15,964 bases of DNA from JAGOUY01 sp964541725 (GCA_964541725.1 CAZIQG010000024.1:1-15964); one strand, 5' to 3'. Counted from the stretch's first letter, positions 8,328 through 13,341 are shown. The notes: generated by a model from the letters alone, not told the origin. A program made the numbers and translations.

Positions 8328-8762
8328 TCAGTTAGCGGGAGGCGCCTTACGTCGACGAAGGAACTCGGTGACACGCTCGCGGGGAACGCTCAGGAGGTTC
8401 TTGCGCACACCCCACTCGATCCCCACGATCTTGTCGGGTTGCGTGGCATCGATGATGACATCGACGTGTGCCAACACCTCCTCGAAGCTCAGGAAGGTAG
8501 GCTGAGGACGCTTCTCGACCCCGCAGATCCGTGCCACTCCCAGGGAATTCATGAGGCCGGGATGGAAGCCTACGAGAGGCTTAAAGCTCGTTGCTGCGAG
8601 GCGCACGAGGTCTTCGAAGGTGAGGTGAAGGATGTCGAAAAGAGAGCAGGTTCCATCAGGATGCAGTACCCCGAAAAAATATCCGCAAAGAAATGCTTCC
8701 TGCGTGTCTCTGAACTTCAGTTGGGCGGGTTCTACGAGCCTTTGCCAGTCAGCACGTGTCAT
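8328..8762 (-). CDS. Small protein of unrecognised family, array member A
   Basis: I do not recognise this 144-residue product. It has no signal peptide or membrane segment and looks cytosolic and alpha/beta. Visible features: CGYFFGVLHPDGTCSLFD near residues 25-42, resembling the YxGxxxxDGR segment of its neighbours; a hydrophobic stretch around FKPLVGFHPGLMNSLGV; and a basic Pro-containing tail (FLRRRKAPPAN). Members B, C and D share that order of blocks: N-terminal segment, G-x-x-x-x-DG strand, central hydrophobic strand ending FP or FHP, C-terminal region with PP near the end. The SD-like AAAGGGGTG precedes the ATG, and a 23-bp leader motif at 8795-8817 almost matches that of gene D. It is the last unit of the array, nearest the ABC gene. 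Confidence 0.75.
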   Translation of the reverse strand: MTRADWQRLVEPAQLKFRDTQEAFLCGYFFGVLHPDGTCSLFDILHLTFEDLVRLAATSFKPLVGFHPGLMNSLGVARICGVEKRPQPTFLSFEEVLAHVDVIIDATQPDKIVGIEWGVRKNLLSVPRERVTEFLRRRKAPPAN

Positions 8763-8794
8763 TATGTGACACCCCTTTCAGGACTAAACCCTGT

Positions 8795-8817
8795 CATATT
8801 CTTTTATTTCTGTAAAG
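8795..8817 (-). promoter_or_regulatory. 23-bp conserved leader motif upstream of array gene A
   Basis: On the - strand this reads CTTTACAGRAATAAAAGAAT plus ATG. It differs at one of 23 positions from the motif upstream of gene D at 10493-10515. The core TTTACA(A/G) recurs upstream of B (9374-9380) and C (9934-9940). TTTACA resembles a -35 box, but no -10 is convincing at 16-18 bp, so it may be a promoter of other specificity or a leader element. Confidence 0.55.
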
Positions 8818-8845
8818 GATTGGGGCTGTCTTTATAAAAAGCAAG

Positions 8846-8863
8846 CGACGCAGAGATGCGTCG
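8846..8863 (-). terminator. Terminator hairpin between array genes B and A
   Basis: CGACGCA-GAGA-TGCGTCG forms a 7-bp stem. On the - strand it is followed by CTTGCTTTTTATA, a U-tract, placing it at the end of pseudogene B. Near-identical hairpins close units C (9408-9424) and D (9966-9983), with flanking TAAAAAGCAA and CGTAAGA also conserved. Confidence 0.8.
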
Positions 8864-8906
8864 TAAGAGATGAGGAAGAAATGGAGAAAAGGAAGGGTGA
8901 ATGGGT

Positions 8907-9325
8907 TCAGCGATAGATCGTTGCTTGAGCCTGGCCACGGGTGACGTGGATCGCGTCTTCGGGCGGTGTCCACTCGAATTCTTTGGGCTGTTTCCATTCA
9001 ACAAACGTCATGCTTCCGTCCGCATGGATCACACAGGCTACCTGCTGCGCAGCGAGCTCGGGTTCGACCATCTGCTCCGCGCAGAGAAACGCGACGGCGG
9101 GGAAGATGAGCAGGGTGACGCCAAGCTTTTGAGTGGCCTGCGCGCGAGCAGGCAGAACTCATCAGGAGCCACGTCACGGCGTGCCGCGATGAACACCCGT
9201 TTGTCTTCCTGAACCGTACCGATGTAGCCGGCCGGGATGAGGGAAGTCCTCTCCGGCGCCAGCGGCTAGAATTCGAGGCCAGCCTCCTCGAACAGGCGCT
9301 GTACTTCTTCTTGCATTGGAATCAT
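8907..9325 (-). pseudogene. Array member B, disrupted paralog
   Basis: Read from the ATG at 9325, the frame gives MIPMQEEVQRLFEEAGLEF and then TAG (9268-9266), exactly where gene D has Lys in GVEFKP; one base change, AAG to TAG, explains it. The same frame continues with IPAGYIGTVQEDKRVFIAARRDVAPDEFCLLA. It is lost at a GCGCGC run (9141-9146): removing one GC restores a frame reading QATQKLGVTLLIFP and onward to HVTRGQAQATIYR and TGA at 8909-8907. These resume similarity to D (GLRLVIFP; HVEREAAEALIY). The intact product would be about 138 residues. Leader, SD-like AAAGGA and terminator remain. Two independent lesions argue for a pseudogene; sequencing error or recoding is less likely. Confidence 0.8.
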
Positions 9326-9407
9326 GCCGACCATTCCTTTCCGAATCTAGACCGTCACACAGTTTTCTCTTCTTGTAAAGACACGCACTCCTCCATAAAA
9401 AGCAATA

Positions 9408-9424
9408 GACGCAAGAAATGCGTC
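9408..9424 (-). terminator. Terminator hairpin between array genes C and B
   Basis: GACGCA-AGAAA-TGCGTC, a 6-bp stem, followed on the - strand by TATTGCTTTTTATGG. It terminates array gene C. It belongs to the same conserved hairpin family as the other array boundaries. Confidence 0.8.
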
Positions 9425-9455
9425 ATCAAGATCAGAAAAGAAAGATTGTTAGCTG

Positions 9456-9887
9456 TTAAGGGGTATGCGGCGGCGGGTTTACCAGAGACTGCCTGACGTC
9501 TGGAGCCCGGACGTTGCCCGCCCAGCTGGGGTACACGACCGTGGCAGTCATATCGGAGTGGCAAACGATCTCTTCCCTGAGCTTCTCATAGGGCAGGACG
9601 ATCGGCTTTTGAAGAAAGCGAGCCTCCGGCAGCGATACTCCGATCGCCGCCGGAAAAACCGTGACGACGATCATGAGGTTGTGTTCAGCCGCAGCCTGAA
9701 CCAGCGCGCGAACATCCTCTTCCGACATCTCGTGCCGGAGAAGATACAGGCGAGCACTTTGGTCTGCAGCCTCGAAGAAGCCGACGTATACCGCTGAAGT
9801 AAAATCTCCCTGAGGGATTGCAGCAGAATGAGGATCGACCGCGGCTGCGCGAAATAGTTCGCGCAGCACTTCCGCAGCATCTTCCAT
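9456..9887 (-). CDS. Small protein of unrecognised family, array member C
   Basis: 143 residues, function unknown, no membrane segment or signal peptide. The N-terminal helix MEDAAEVLRELFRAAAVD matches the QRLFEEAGLEF-type start of B and D. Then come SAVYVGFFEAADQSARLYLLRHEMSEEDVRALVQAA, a hydrophobic strand MIVVTVFP (compare GLRLVIFP in D), and a C-terminus SLVNPPPHTP resembling ALIYPPPDNR of D. The start at 9887 is fixed by a strong SD, AAAGGAGG, ending 5 nt upstream. The third positions of codons are GC-rich compared with the flanking housekeeping genes. It has its own TTTACA leader motif and terminator, so it probably forms a single-gene transcript. Confidence 0.78.
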   Translation of the reverse strand: MEDAAEVLRELFRAAAVDPHSAAIPQGDFTSAVYVGFFEAADQSARLYLLRHEMSEEDVRALVQAAAEHNLMIVVTVFPAAIGVSLPEARFLQKPIVLPYEKLREEIVCHSDMTATVVYPSWAGNVRAPDVRQSLVNPPPHTP

Positions 9888-9965
9888 AGATACCTCCTTT
9901 CACGTCTAGCGCAGTTGCATTTTTATGTGTTCTTGTAAAGTCTCGTGGTGTATAAAAAACACAAT

Positions 9966-9983
9966 CGACGCAGGGATGCGTCG
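9966..9983 (-). terminator. Terminator hairpin between array genes D and C
   Basis: CGACGCA-GGGA-TGCGTCG, a 7-bp stem, followed on the - strand by ATTGTGTTTTTTATA. It ends array gene D. The stem is identical to that at 8846-8863. Confidence 0.82.
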
Positions 9984-10008
9984 TAAGATGAGGAGAAAGA
10001 TGTAGACA

Positions 10009-10458
10009 CTAGCGGTTGTCAGGCGGGGGGTAGATCAGCGCTTCCGCAGCTTCACGTTCGACGTGCGGCAGATCGTCGAGGCCCGAGTACGGCGGCGCCG
10101 CGATGCGGGTGATCTTCCCGTCCCCGTCCACGAGACCGACGGCGTGCTGGATGACCCGCGACCTCTCGACCAGGGCGGCCTTGACGCCGTTGATCACCCA
10201 GCGAGCGGCAGGGTCACCCAGCACCTCGCCGAACCGCTCGGGGAAGATGACCAGCCTGAGGCCGAGCGCGGTGACATGAGCGAGCTTGTTGAGGTCGTCG
10301 CAGCCGAAGTCGCGGTACACCCCGACCGAGACGCGACCATCCGGGAGCACGAGCCCTGCGTAGGCGTTGGGGAACGAGGGCGTGATGTAGAGCCCGAAGG
10401 GCTTGAACTCGACGCCCGCGAGTTCGAACAGGAGCTCCAGTCTCTGTTGAGGGTCCAT
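10009..10458 (-). CDS. Small protein of unrecognised family, array member D
   Basis: 149 residues with no recognised domain, signal peptide or membrane segment. Order of features: helix QQRLELLFELAGVEFKP (about 4-20); AYAGLVLPDGRVSVGVYRDFG (about 32-52); GLRLVIFPERFGEVLGDPAARWV (about 66-88); VGLVDGDGKITRI; and the C-terminal LPHVEREAAEALIYPPPDNR. These blocks define the array family best, since this copy appears the least eroded. I start it at the ATG at 10458 because AAAGGAGGTG lies 8 nt upstream; the frame is open further upstream, but that would read through the leader. Composition is visibly GC-rich (codons such as GTC, CTC, GCC) against ordinary neighbours, suggesting recent acquisition. 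It is divergent from rplJ. Confidence 0.78.
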   Translation of the reverse strand: MDPQQRLELLFELAGVEFKPFGLYITPSFPNAYAGLVLPDGRVSVGVYRDFGCDDLNKLAHVTALGLRLVIFPERFGEVLGDPAARWVINGVKAALVERSRVIQHAVGLVDGDGKITRIAAPPYSGLDDLPHVEREAAEALIYPPPDNR

Positions 10459-10492
10459 AAGTAGGACACCTCCTTTCCTGCGGGGAGCCTTA

Positions 10493-10515
10493 CATATTCT
10501 TTTATTCCTGTAAAG
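10493..10515 (-). promoter_or_regulatory. 23-bp conserved leader motif upstream of array gene D
   Basis: Matches the 8795-8817 motif at 22 of 23 positions. It lies 35 bp upstream of the D start codon and 24 bp from the divergent rplJ promoter. Strong conservation outside the coding region, while the proteins have diverged, points to a regulatory role or to duplication with selection on the leader. Confidence 0.55.
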
Positions 10516-10539
10516 CAACGCAGGTTCCCTCTTTTCCCC

Positions 10540-10568
10540 TTGACGCCTTGCCCATAATCCGCTACATT
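10540..10568 (+). promoter_or_regulatory. Sigma-70-type promoter of rplJ-rplL
   Basis: TTGACG (10540-10545), a 17-bp spacer and TACATT (10563-10568). Initiation near 10575 would produce the L10 leader RNA that follows immediately. Confidence 0.65.
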
Positions 10569-10574
10569 CTGCCC

Positions 10575-10656
10575 TAACAACCAGAGTCCAAAGACAGCAG
10601 GCGGCGCAAAAAAGCGCATAAGTTGGCCAAAAGCCACCCTGCCGAGGATCGCATTC
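10575..10656 (+). ncRNA. Ribosomal protein L10 leader RNA
   Basis: The segment GTCCAAAGACAGCAGGC (about 10585-10602) and its partner CCCTGCCGAGGAT (about 10637-10649) are the conserved parts of the L10 leader (Rfam L10_leader family), a kink-turn-containing element upstream of rplJ to which the L10(L12)4 complex binds to repress its own operon. Between them are two small stems, GCGC-AAAAAA-GCGC and TGGCC-AAAA-GCCA. It lies just downstream of the promoter and ~100 nt before rplJ, as expected. Confidence 0.85.
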
Positions 10657-10678
10657 TTTTGTGAGCTTTCTCACAAAA
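10657..10678 (+). other. Hairpin in the rplJ leader
   Basis: TTTTGTGAG-CTTT-CTCACAAAA forms a 9-bp stem directly after the L10 leader core. It has no following U-tract, so it may be an alternative pairing partner in leader folding rather than a terminator. Confidence 0.45.
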
Positions 10679-10686
10679 ACACGCAT

Positions 10687-10714
10687 CCGCAGGACATGGC
10701 TCCGCGGTTGTTTT
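10687..10714 (+). terminator. Attenuator-like terminator upstream of rplJ
   Basis: CCGC-A-GGA pairs with TCC-GCGG with one bulged base and is followed by TTGTTTT. This is a weak intrinsic terminator between the L10 leader and rplJ, suggesting L10 binding could cause early termination. That mechanism is inferred from arrangement only. Confidence 0.5.
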
Positions 10715-10756
10715 AGTAAAAGGTCGATTTCATTCATAACCTAGAACGTCACGTTT

Positions 10757-11260
10757 ATGCCAAAAACACGTGCACAGAAAGGCGAATCCTTGCAGGAACT
10801 GACCCAGCTCTTCAAGAGCGGGAAGTCCATCATGTTCGCTGATTACCAGGGCATGACCGTCGCTAAAATGACGGGGATGCGCAAGCAACTCACGGGTGCC
10901 AAGGTCGACTATGTCGTCGCCAAAAAGACCCTTCTCGCGATCGCTGCCAAAGAAGCCGGCTACGAAGTCGACTTCAGCAAGGTATCCGGAATGGTCGGTG
11001 CCGCCTTCGCTCACGAAGATGAAATGGCTCCTGCCAAACTCATCGGAGAAGCAGGCAAAGATGCGCCTATCAAATTGGTCGGAGGGATCTTTGATGGCAA
11101 GTTCATCGACGCCCAGTACGCCATCTCCTTGTCCAAGTTGCCAAGCAAGTCTCAACTCTTGGGCCAATTGCTCAACGTCTTCAATGGTCCTGCCGCTGCC
11201 TTCGTTCGCGTTTTGAACGCGCACCGCGAAAAGCAAGAAGGTGGTTCCACAGCTGCTTAA
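10757..11260 (+). CDS. rplJ: 50S ribosomal protein L10 (uL10)
   Basis: Base of the ribosomal stalk: binds 23S rRNA and carries L7/L12 dimers on its C-terminal helix. The 167 residues match the family length. The start MPKTRAQKGESLQELTQLF, then SIMFADYQGMTVAKMTGMRKQL, DYVVAKKTLLAIAAKEAG, LVGGIFDGKFI and the C-terminal LLGQLLNVFNGPAAAFVRVLNAHREK are typical. No SD precedes the ATG. It is followed by rplL after a spacer holding opposed heptamer arrays. Expression is likely autoregulated through the upstream L10 leader. Confidence 0.97.
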   Translation: MPKTRAQKGESLQELTQLFKSGKSIMFADYQGMTVAKMTGMRKQLTGAKVDYVVAKKTLLAIAAKEAGYEVDFSKVSGMVGAAFAHEDEMAPAKLIGEAGKDAPIKLVGGIFDGKFIDAQYAISLSKLPSKSQLLGQLLNVFNGPAAAFVRVLNAHREKQEGGSTAA

Positions 11261-11269
11261 TTAATAAAA

Positions 11270-11298
11270 GTATCGAGTATCGTGTATCCAGTATCGAG
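11270..11298. repeat. Heptamer tandem array 2a (4 units GTATCNN)
   Basis: GTATCGA, GTATCGT, GTATCCA, GTATCGA. This is the reverse orientation of array 2b, 25 bp downstream. The two can pair into a long imperfect stem in the rplJ-rplL mRNA. Confidence 0.85.
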
Positions 11299-11322
11299 AA
11301 TGAAAGTTGATCTTCGTTCCCA

Positions 11323-11357
11323 ATACTGGATACCGGATACTCGATACCCGATACTAT
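11323..11357. repeat. Heptamer tandem array 2b (5 units ATACNNN)
   Basis: ATACTGG, ATACCGG, ATACTCG, ATACCCG, ATACTAT, ending 8 nt before the rplL start codon. It is inverted relative to array 2a and has the same orientation as array 1 upstream of gpmI. Confidence 0.85.
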
Positions 11358-11365
11358 CATTTATT

Positions 11366-11758
11366 ATGTCCGACGAAATGAAGCCAGAGGTTCCAGCTAA
11401 GTTCGCTGACCTCGTTGCAAGTCTTGAAAAGATGTCTGTCCTCGAAGTTGCTGAGCTTGTTAAAGCGCTCGAAGCAAAATGGGGTGTCTCTGCTGCGGCT
11501 CCTGTGGCTGTTGCTGCTGCCGGCGCTGGCGCTGCTGCCGAAGAAAAGTCCTCCTTCAATGTTGAATTGACCGAAACCGGTGCTAACAAGATTGGCGTCA
11601 TCAAGGTCGTCCGTGAAATCACGGGCTTGGGCTTGAAGGAAGCGAAGGATATGGTTGACGCTGCTCCTAAAGTCGTGAAAGAAGGCGCTTCCAAAGCCGA
11701 AGCCGAAGACATGAAGAAGAAGCTCGAAGAAGCTGGTGCCAAGGCAACCTTGAAATAA
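11366..11758 (+). CDS. rplL: 50S ribosomal protein L7/L12 (bL12)
   Basis: Multi-copy stalk protein that recruits and stimulates translational GTPases. The 130 residues comprise the N-terminal dimerisation helices (KFADLVASLEKMSVLEVAELVKALE, about 11-36), an Ala/Gly-rich hinge (about 41-60), and the C-terminal domain FNVELTETGANKIGVIKVVREITGLGLKEAKDMVDAAPKVV with the GTPase-contacting helix. I chose the ATG at 11366 because it begins the standard domain; an in-frame ATG at 11282 would translate the heptamer arrays. No SD is visible, and the start lies just after the array 2 stem, which could influence the L12:L10 ratio. Confidence 0.97.
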   Translation: MSDEMKPEVPAKFADLVASLEKMSVLEVAELVKALEAKWGVSAAAPVAVAAAGAGAAAEEKSSFNVELTETGANKIGVIKVVREITGLGLKEAKDMVDAAPKVVKEGASKAEAEDMKKKLEEAGAKATLK

Positions 11759-11773
11759 GCTCTTCATTAAGCG

Positions 11774-11811
11774 AAAAAACACCTCATCTTTTCCAAGAAG
11801 AGGTGTTTTTT
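11774..11811 (+). terminator. Rho-independent terminator of rplJ-rplL
   Basis: AAAAAACACCTC pairs perfectly with GAGGTGTTTTTT, and the inner TCTT/AAGA pair extends the stem past one mismatch. TGTTGT follows. The A-rich left arm allows action in both directions. Confidence 0.92.
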
Positions 11812-11947
11812 GTTGTCCGGGGGCTGGTAAGATCAAGAGATATGTGTTAGTGTTTCTCACCAATCGAGATGGACAAGAGAAGGGGGAGGCAATTCTCGAT
11901 GAGCCTTCCGCGTGCGTGTCCGCGTCCCTGGGCACAAGAAGAGGCGT

Positions 11948-12106
11948 ATGAACAAAGAGGCAGGGTTCGCGGTAACCCATCACCGCGACGGTTTCGACAG
12001 GGCCTTTCCGGCCCAGGAGGTAGCCGGCATCCTCTTTTTCACGGTTCTTTTCGCATTTATGTTTTTTGTAGCGGTTCCCGCGCTGCTGCGCCGCGGTCGC
12101 ATCTGA
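11948..12106 (+). CDS. Small single-pass membrane protein, unknown function
   Basis: 52 residues from the ATG at 11948 (MNKEAGFAVTHHRDGFDRAF...). Residues about 24-45 (AGILFFTVLFAFMFFVAVPALL) form one strong transmembrane segment followed by the basic tail RRGRI, so the C-terminus probably stays in the cytosol. AGAAGAGG lies just upstream of the ATG as a possible SD. A GTG at 11912 would add 12 residues. A stem followed by a T-rich tract (12129-12150) lies after the stop, supporting a transcribed unit. No family recognised. It lies alone between the rplL terminator and rpsP. Moderately sure it is real, because the membrane segment is coherent. Confidence 0.5.
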   Translation: MNKEAGFAVTHHRDGFDRAFPAQEVAGILFFTVLFAFMFFVAVPALLRRGRI

Positions 12107-12128
12107 ACCTCGCTCATTTTTCTGACCT

Positions 12129-12150
12129 ACCCGTCGCCTCTGCGTCGGGT
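12129..12150 (+). terminator. Probable terminator of the small membrane-protein gene
   Basis: ACCCG-T-CG pairs with CG-T-CGGGT around the loop CCTCTG with one T-T mismatch, followed by CTTGTGTTTTT. It lies 22 nt after the stop at 12106. Confidence 0.6.
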
Positions 12151-12171
12151 CTTGTGTTTTTAACAACAAAA

Positions 12172-12189
12172 CAACCCCCGAAGGGGTTG
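12172..12189 (-). terminator. Rho-independent terminator of rpsP
   Basis: On the - strand CAACCCC-TTCG-GGGGTTG, a 7-bp stem with a stable UUCG tetraloop, followed by TTTTGTTGTT. It lies 12 nt after the rpsP stop. Confidence 0.9.
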
Positions 12190-12201
12190 ATATTGTTGAG
12201 G

Positions 12202-12510
12202 TTAAGCCGCTTTTTTGGCGAGCTTTTCCTTCCGGCGTTTAGATACGGACTGCATCTTGCGCTTCTCGCCTTTGACGAGTTTGTGTTCAATAAACAAGTT
12301 CCAAGCGGTATCAGAACATTGGGCTCCTTTGGAGATCCAGTGGTGGATACGCTCTTCTTCGACCTTAAAGCCAGCTGGCTCGGTCAGGGGGTTGTAGGTC
12401 CCCAAGATCTCCAAAGCTTTGCCCCAAGGATCACGTGCTTTTTCAGAAACGATAAAGCGGTACTGGGGCTGCTTGGTTTTCCCGACACGGGTTAAACGGA
12501 TAGTCAACAT
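12202..12510 (-). CDS. rpsP: 30S ribosomal protein S16 (bS16)
   Basis: Component of the 30S body, needed for 16S rRNA folding. 102 residues starting MLTIRLTRVGKTKQPQYRFIVSEKARDPWGK, followed by LEILGTYNP, the standard S16 core, and a lysine-rich tail (KRRKEKLAKKAA). I chose the ATG at 12510, which gives the canonical N-terminus; an extension to 12546 would be translated from promoter DNA. It is usually the first gene of an operon with khpA, rimM and trmD. Here it is divergent from khpA and ends at its own terminator. Its promoter appears leaderless. Confidence 0.97.
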   Translation of the reverse strand: MLTIRLTRVGKTKQPQYRFIVSEKARDPWGKALEILGTYNPLTEPAGFKVEEERIHHWISKGAQCSDTAWNLFIEHKLVKGEKRKMQSVSKRRKEKLAKKAA

Positions 12511-12517
12511 GCGCCCA

Positions 12518-12546
12518 AGAGTAGAGGAATCGGCCCACAAAGTCAA
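12518..12546 (-). promoter_or_regulatory. Candidate leaderless promoter of rpsP
   Basis: On the - strand TTGACT (12546-12541), a 17-bp spacer, TACTCT (12523-12518), then 7 nt to the ATG at 12510. Predicted initiation coincides with the start codon. No SD is present. Confidence 0.6.
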
Positions 12547-12573
12547 TACCCCTCTTTGTGGGTCTTAGCACCC

Positions 12574-12687
12574 CGTCATTCCGAAGGAGGAGTCCGCGAC
12601 GACTGAGGAATCTCGACCGGAGACAGGTAGCGACAGGCTACCCGCTTGCGAGATCCCTCTCTCCGTCGGACTTCGTTCGGGATGACG
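12574..12687. repeat. 114-bp imperfect palindromic repeat, copy 2
   Basis: Begins CGTCATTCCGAAGG and ends TTCGTTCGGGATGACG. It aligns along its length with the reverse complement of copy 1 (1697-1810), sharing GAGTCCGCGACGACTGAGG, AATCTCGACCGG and GCGAGATCCCTC, with a diverged central loop. It occupies the junction between divergent rpsP and khpA. Confidence 0.9.
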
Positions 12688-12741
12688 GAAATGAGGGAAA
12701 ATCTTTGGTCTTTGCATTTTAACCTTTGACGTTATCTCGTA

Positions 12742-12770
12742 TTGCCCCCTCCCTGATTCTTTGCTAGCTT
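12742..12770 (+). promoter_or_regulatory. Possible promoter of khpA
   Basis: TTGCCC (12742-12747), a 17-bp spacer and TAGCTT (12765-12770). The leader would be about 90 nt and contain the small hairpin GCCCA-TC-TGGGC (12779-12790). Match to consensus is moderate. Confidence 0.35.
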
Positions 12771-12864
12771 AGAGACAAGCCCATCTGGGCATTAACTCCT
12801 TATCCTTTATGACTGCCGTCTCGGGGATCTGCTTGCAGGTCGGATGGGATGGCTCAAAGCCGCT

Positions 12865-13239
12865 ATGGCTGAACAGTTTCTTGATCAGGAATTTCTTGAG
12901 TACGTGGTTAAATCGGTCGTGAACAAGTCCGACGACGTCAAAGTCGAACGCACGGTCGATGAACGCGGGGTCTTGTTGACCCTCCACGTCAATCCAGAAG
13001 ACATGGGATATGTCATCGGTCGCGACGGTCAAACGGCTCGTGCCTTGCGTATCTTGCTCAAAATCGTGGGTGCCAAAGCCAACGCCCGCGTCAACATGAA
13101 AATCTACGAACCAGAGGACGCTCGCCGCGAACACCAAGAACGCAAAGTACCTCGTGCCGCTGCACCTGGCGCCGCTCCTGCGAGCCACGGCGAAGCCGGC
13201 TTGGTCACGGATGCCGACTTGAGCGACCTTGGAATCTAG
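12865..13239 (+). CDS. khpA: KH-domain RNA-binding protein KhpA (YlqC family)
   Basis: Small RNA chaperone; KhpA partners KhpB in Gram-positive bacteria and affects cell-division and elongation genes. 124 residues from the ATG at 12865 (MAEQFLDQEFLEYVVKSVVNKSDDVKVERTV...). One KH domain with the GxxG loop as VIGRDGQTARALRILL, then VGAKANARVNMKIYEP. The C-terminal ~40 residues (EDARREHQERKVPRAAAPGAAPASHG...) are a charged, Ala/Pro-rich tail longer than the minimal family member of ~80. A start at 12844 would add MGWLKAA. It precedes trmD, as in the usual operon, but a strong terminator and a heptamer array lie between. Confidence 0.93.
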   Translation: MAEQFLDQEFLEYVVKSVVNKSDDVKVERTVDERGVLLTLHVNPEDMGYVIGRDGQTARALRILLKIVGAKANARVNMKIYEPEDARREHQERKVPRAAAPGAAPASHGEAGLVTDADLSDLGI

Positions 13240-13243
13240 AAAA

Positions 13244-13278
13244 GTATCGTGTATCGGGTATCCAGTATCGAGTATAAA
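13244..13278. repeat. Heptamer tandem array 3 (5 units GTATNNN)
   Basis: GTATCGT, GTATCGG, GTATCCA, GTATCGA, GTATAAA, beginning 4 nt after the khpA stop. Same orientation as array 2a. Confidence 0.85.
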
Positions 13279-13305
13279 AAATGCCGAATTGAATACCTGA
13301 GAGAA

Positions 13306-13341
13306 AAAAACAAACAATCCCAAGCGGGGTTGTTTGTTTTT
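13306..13341 (+). terminator. Strong terminator between khpA and trmD
   Basis: AAAAACAAACAATCCC pairs over 16 bp with GGGGTTGTTTGTTTTT (one U-G pair) around the loop AAGC. It should end khpA transcripts, so trmD needs its own promoter. Confidence 0.9.

Noticed and set aside
8811..8816. Standard sigma-70 promoter using TTTACA as -35 for the array genes
   Set aside because: No consistent -10 hexamer is found 16-18 bp downstream in the four copies, so only a conserved motif is reported.
8439..8837. Open frame on the + strand inside array gene A
   Set aside because: Antisense to gene A, which has an SD-like site, leader motif, terminator and paralogs. The + frame has none of these.
11357..12169. 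Long open frame on the - strand opposite rplL
   Set aside because: It runs antisense through rplL and its terminator, shows no family similarity, and rplL on the + strand is certain.
12809..12922. Short frame overlapping the start of khpA (ATG at 12809)
   Set aside because: It overlaps the KH gene in another frame and no SD or homology supports it; a leader peptide is possible but unsupported.
71..13278. CRISPR array
   Set aside because: Repeats are 7 bp with no spacers; the GACGC hairpins are separated by whole genes. No cas gene is present.
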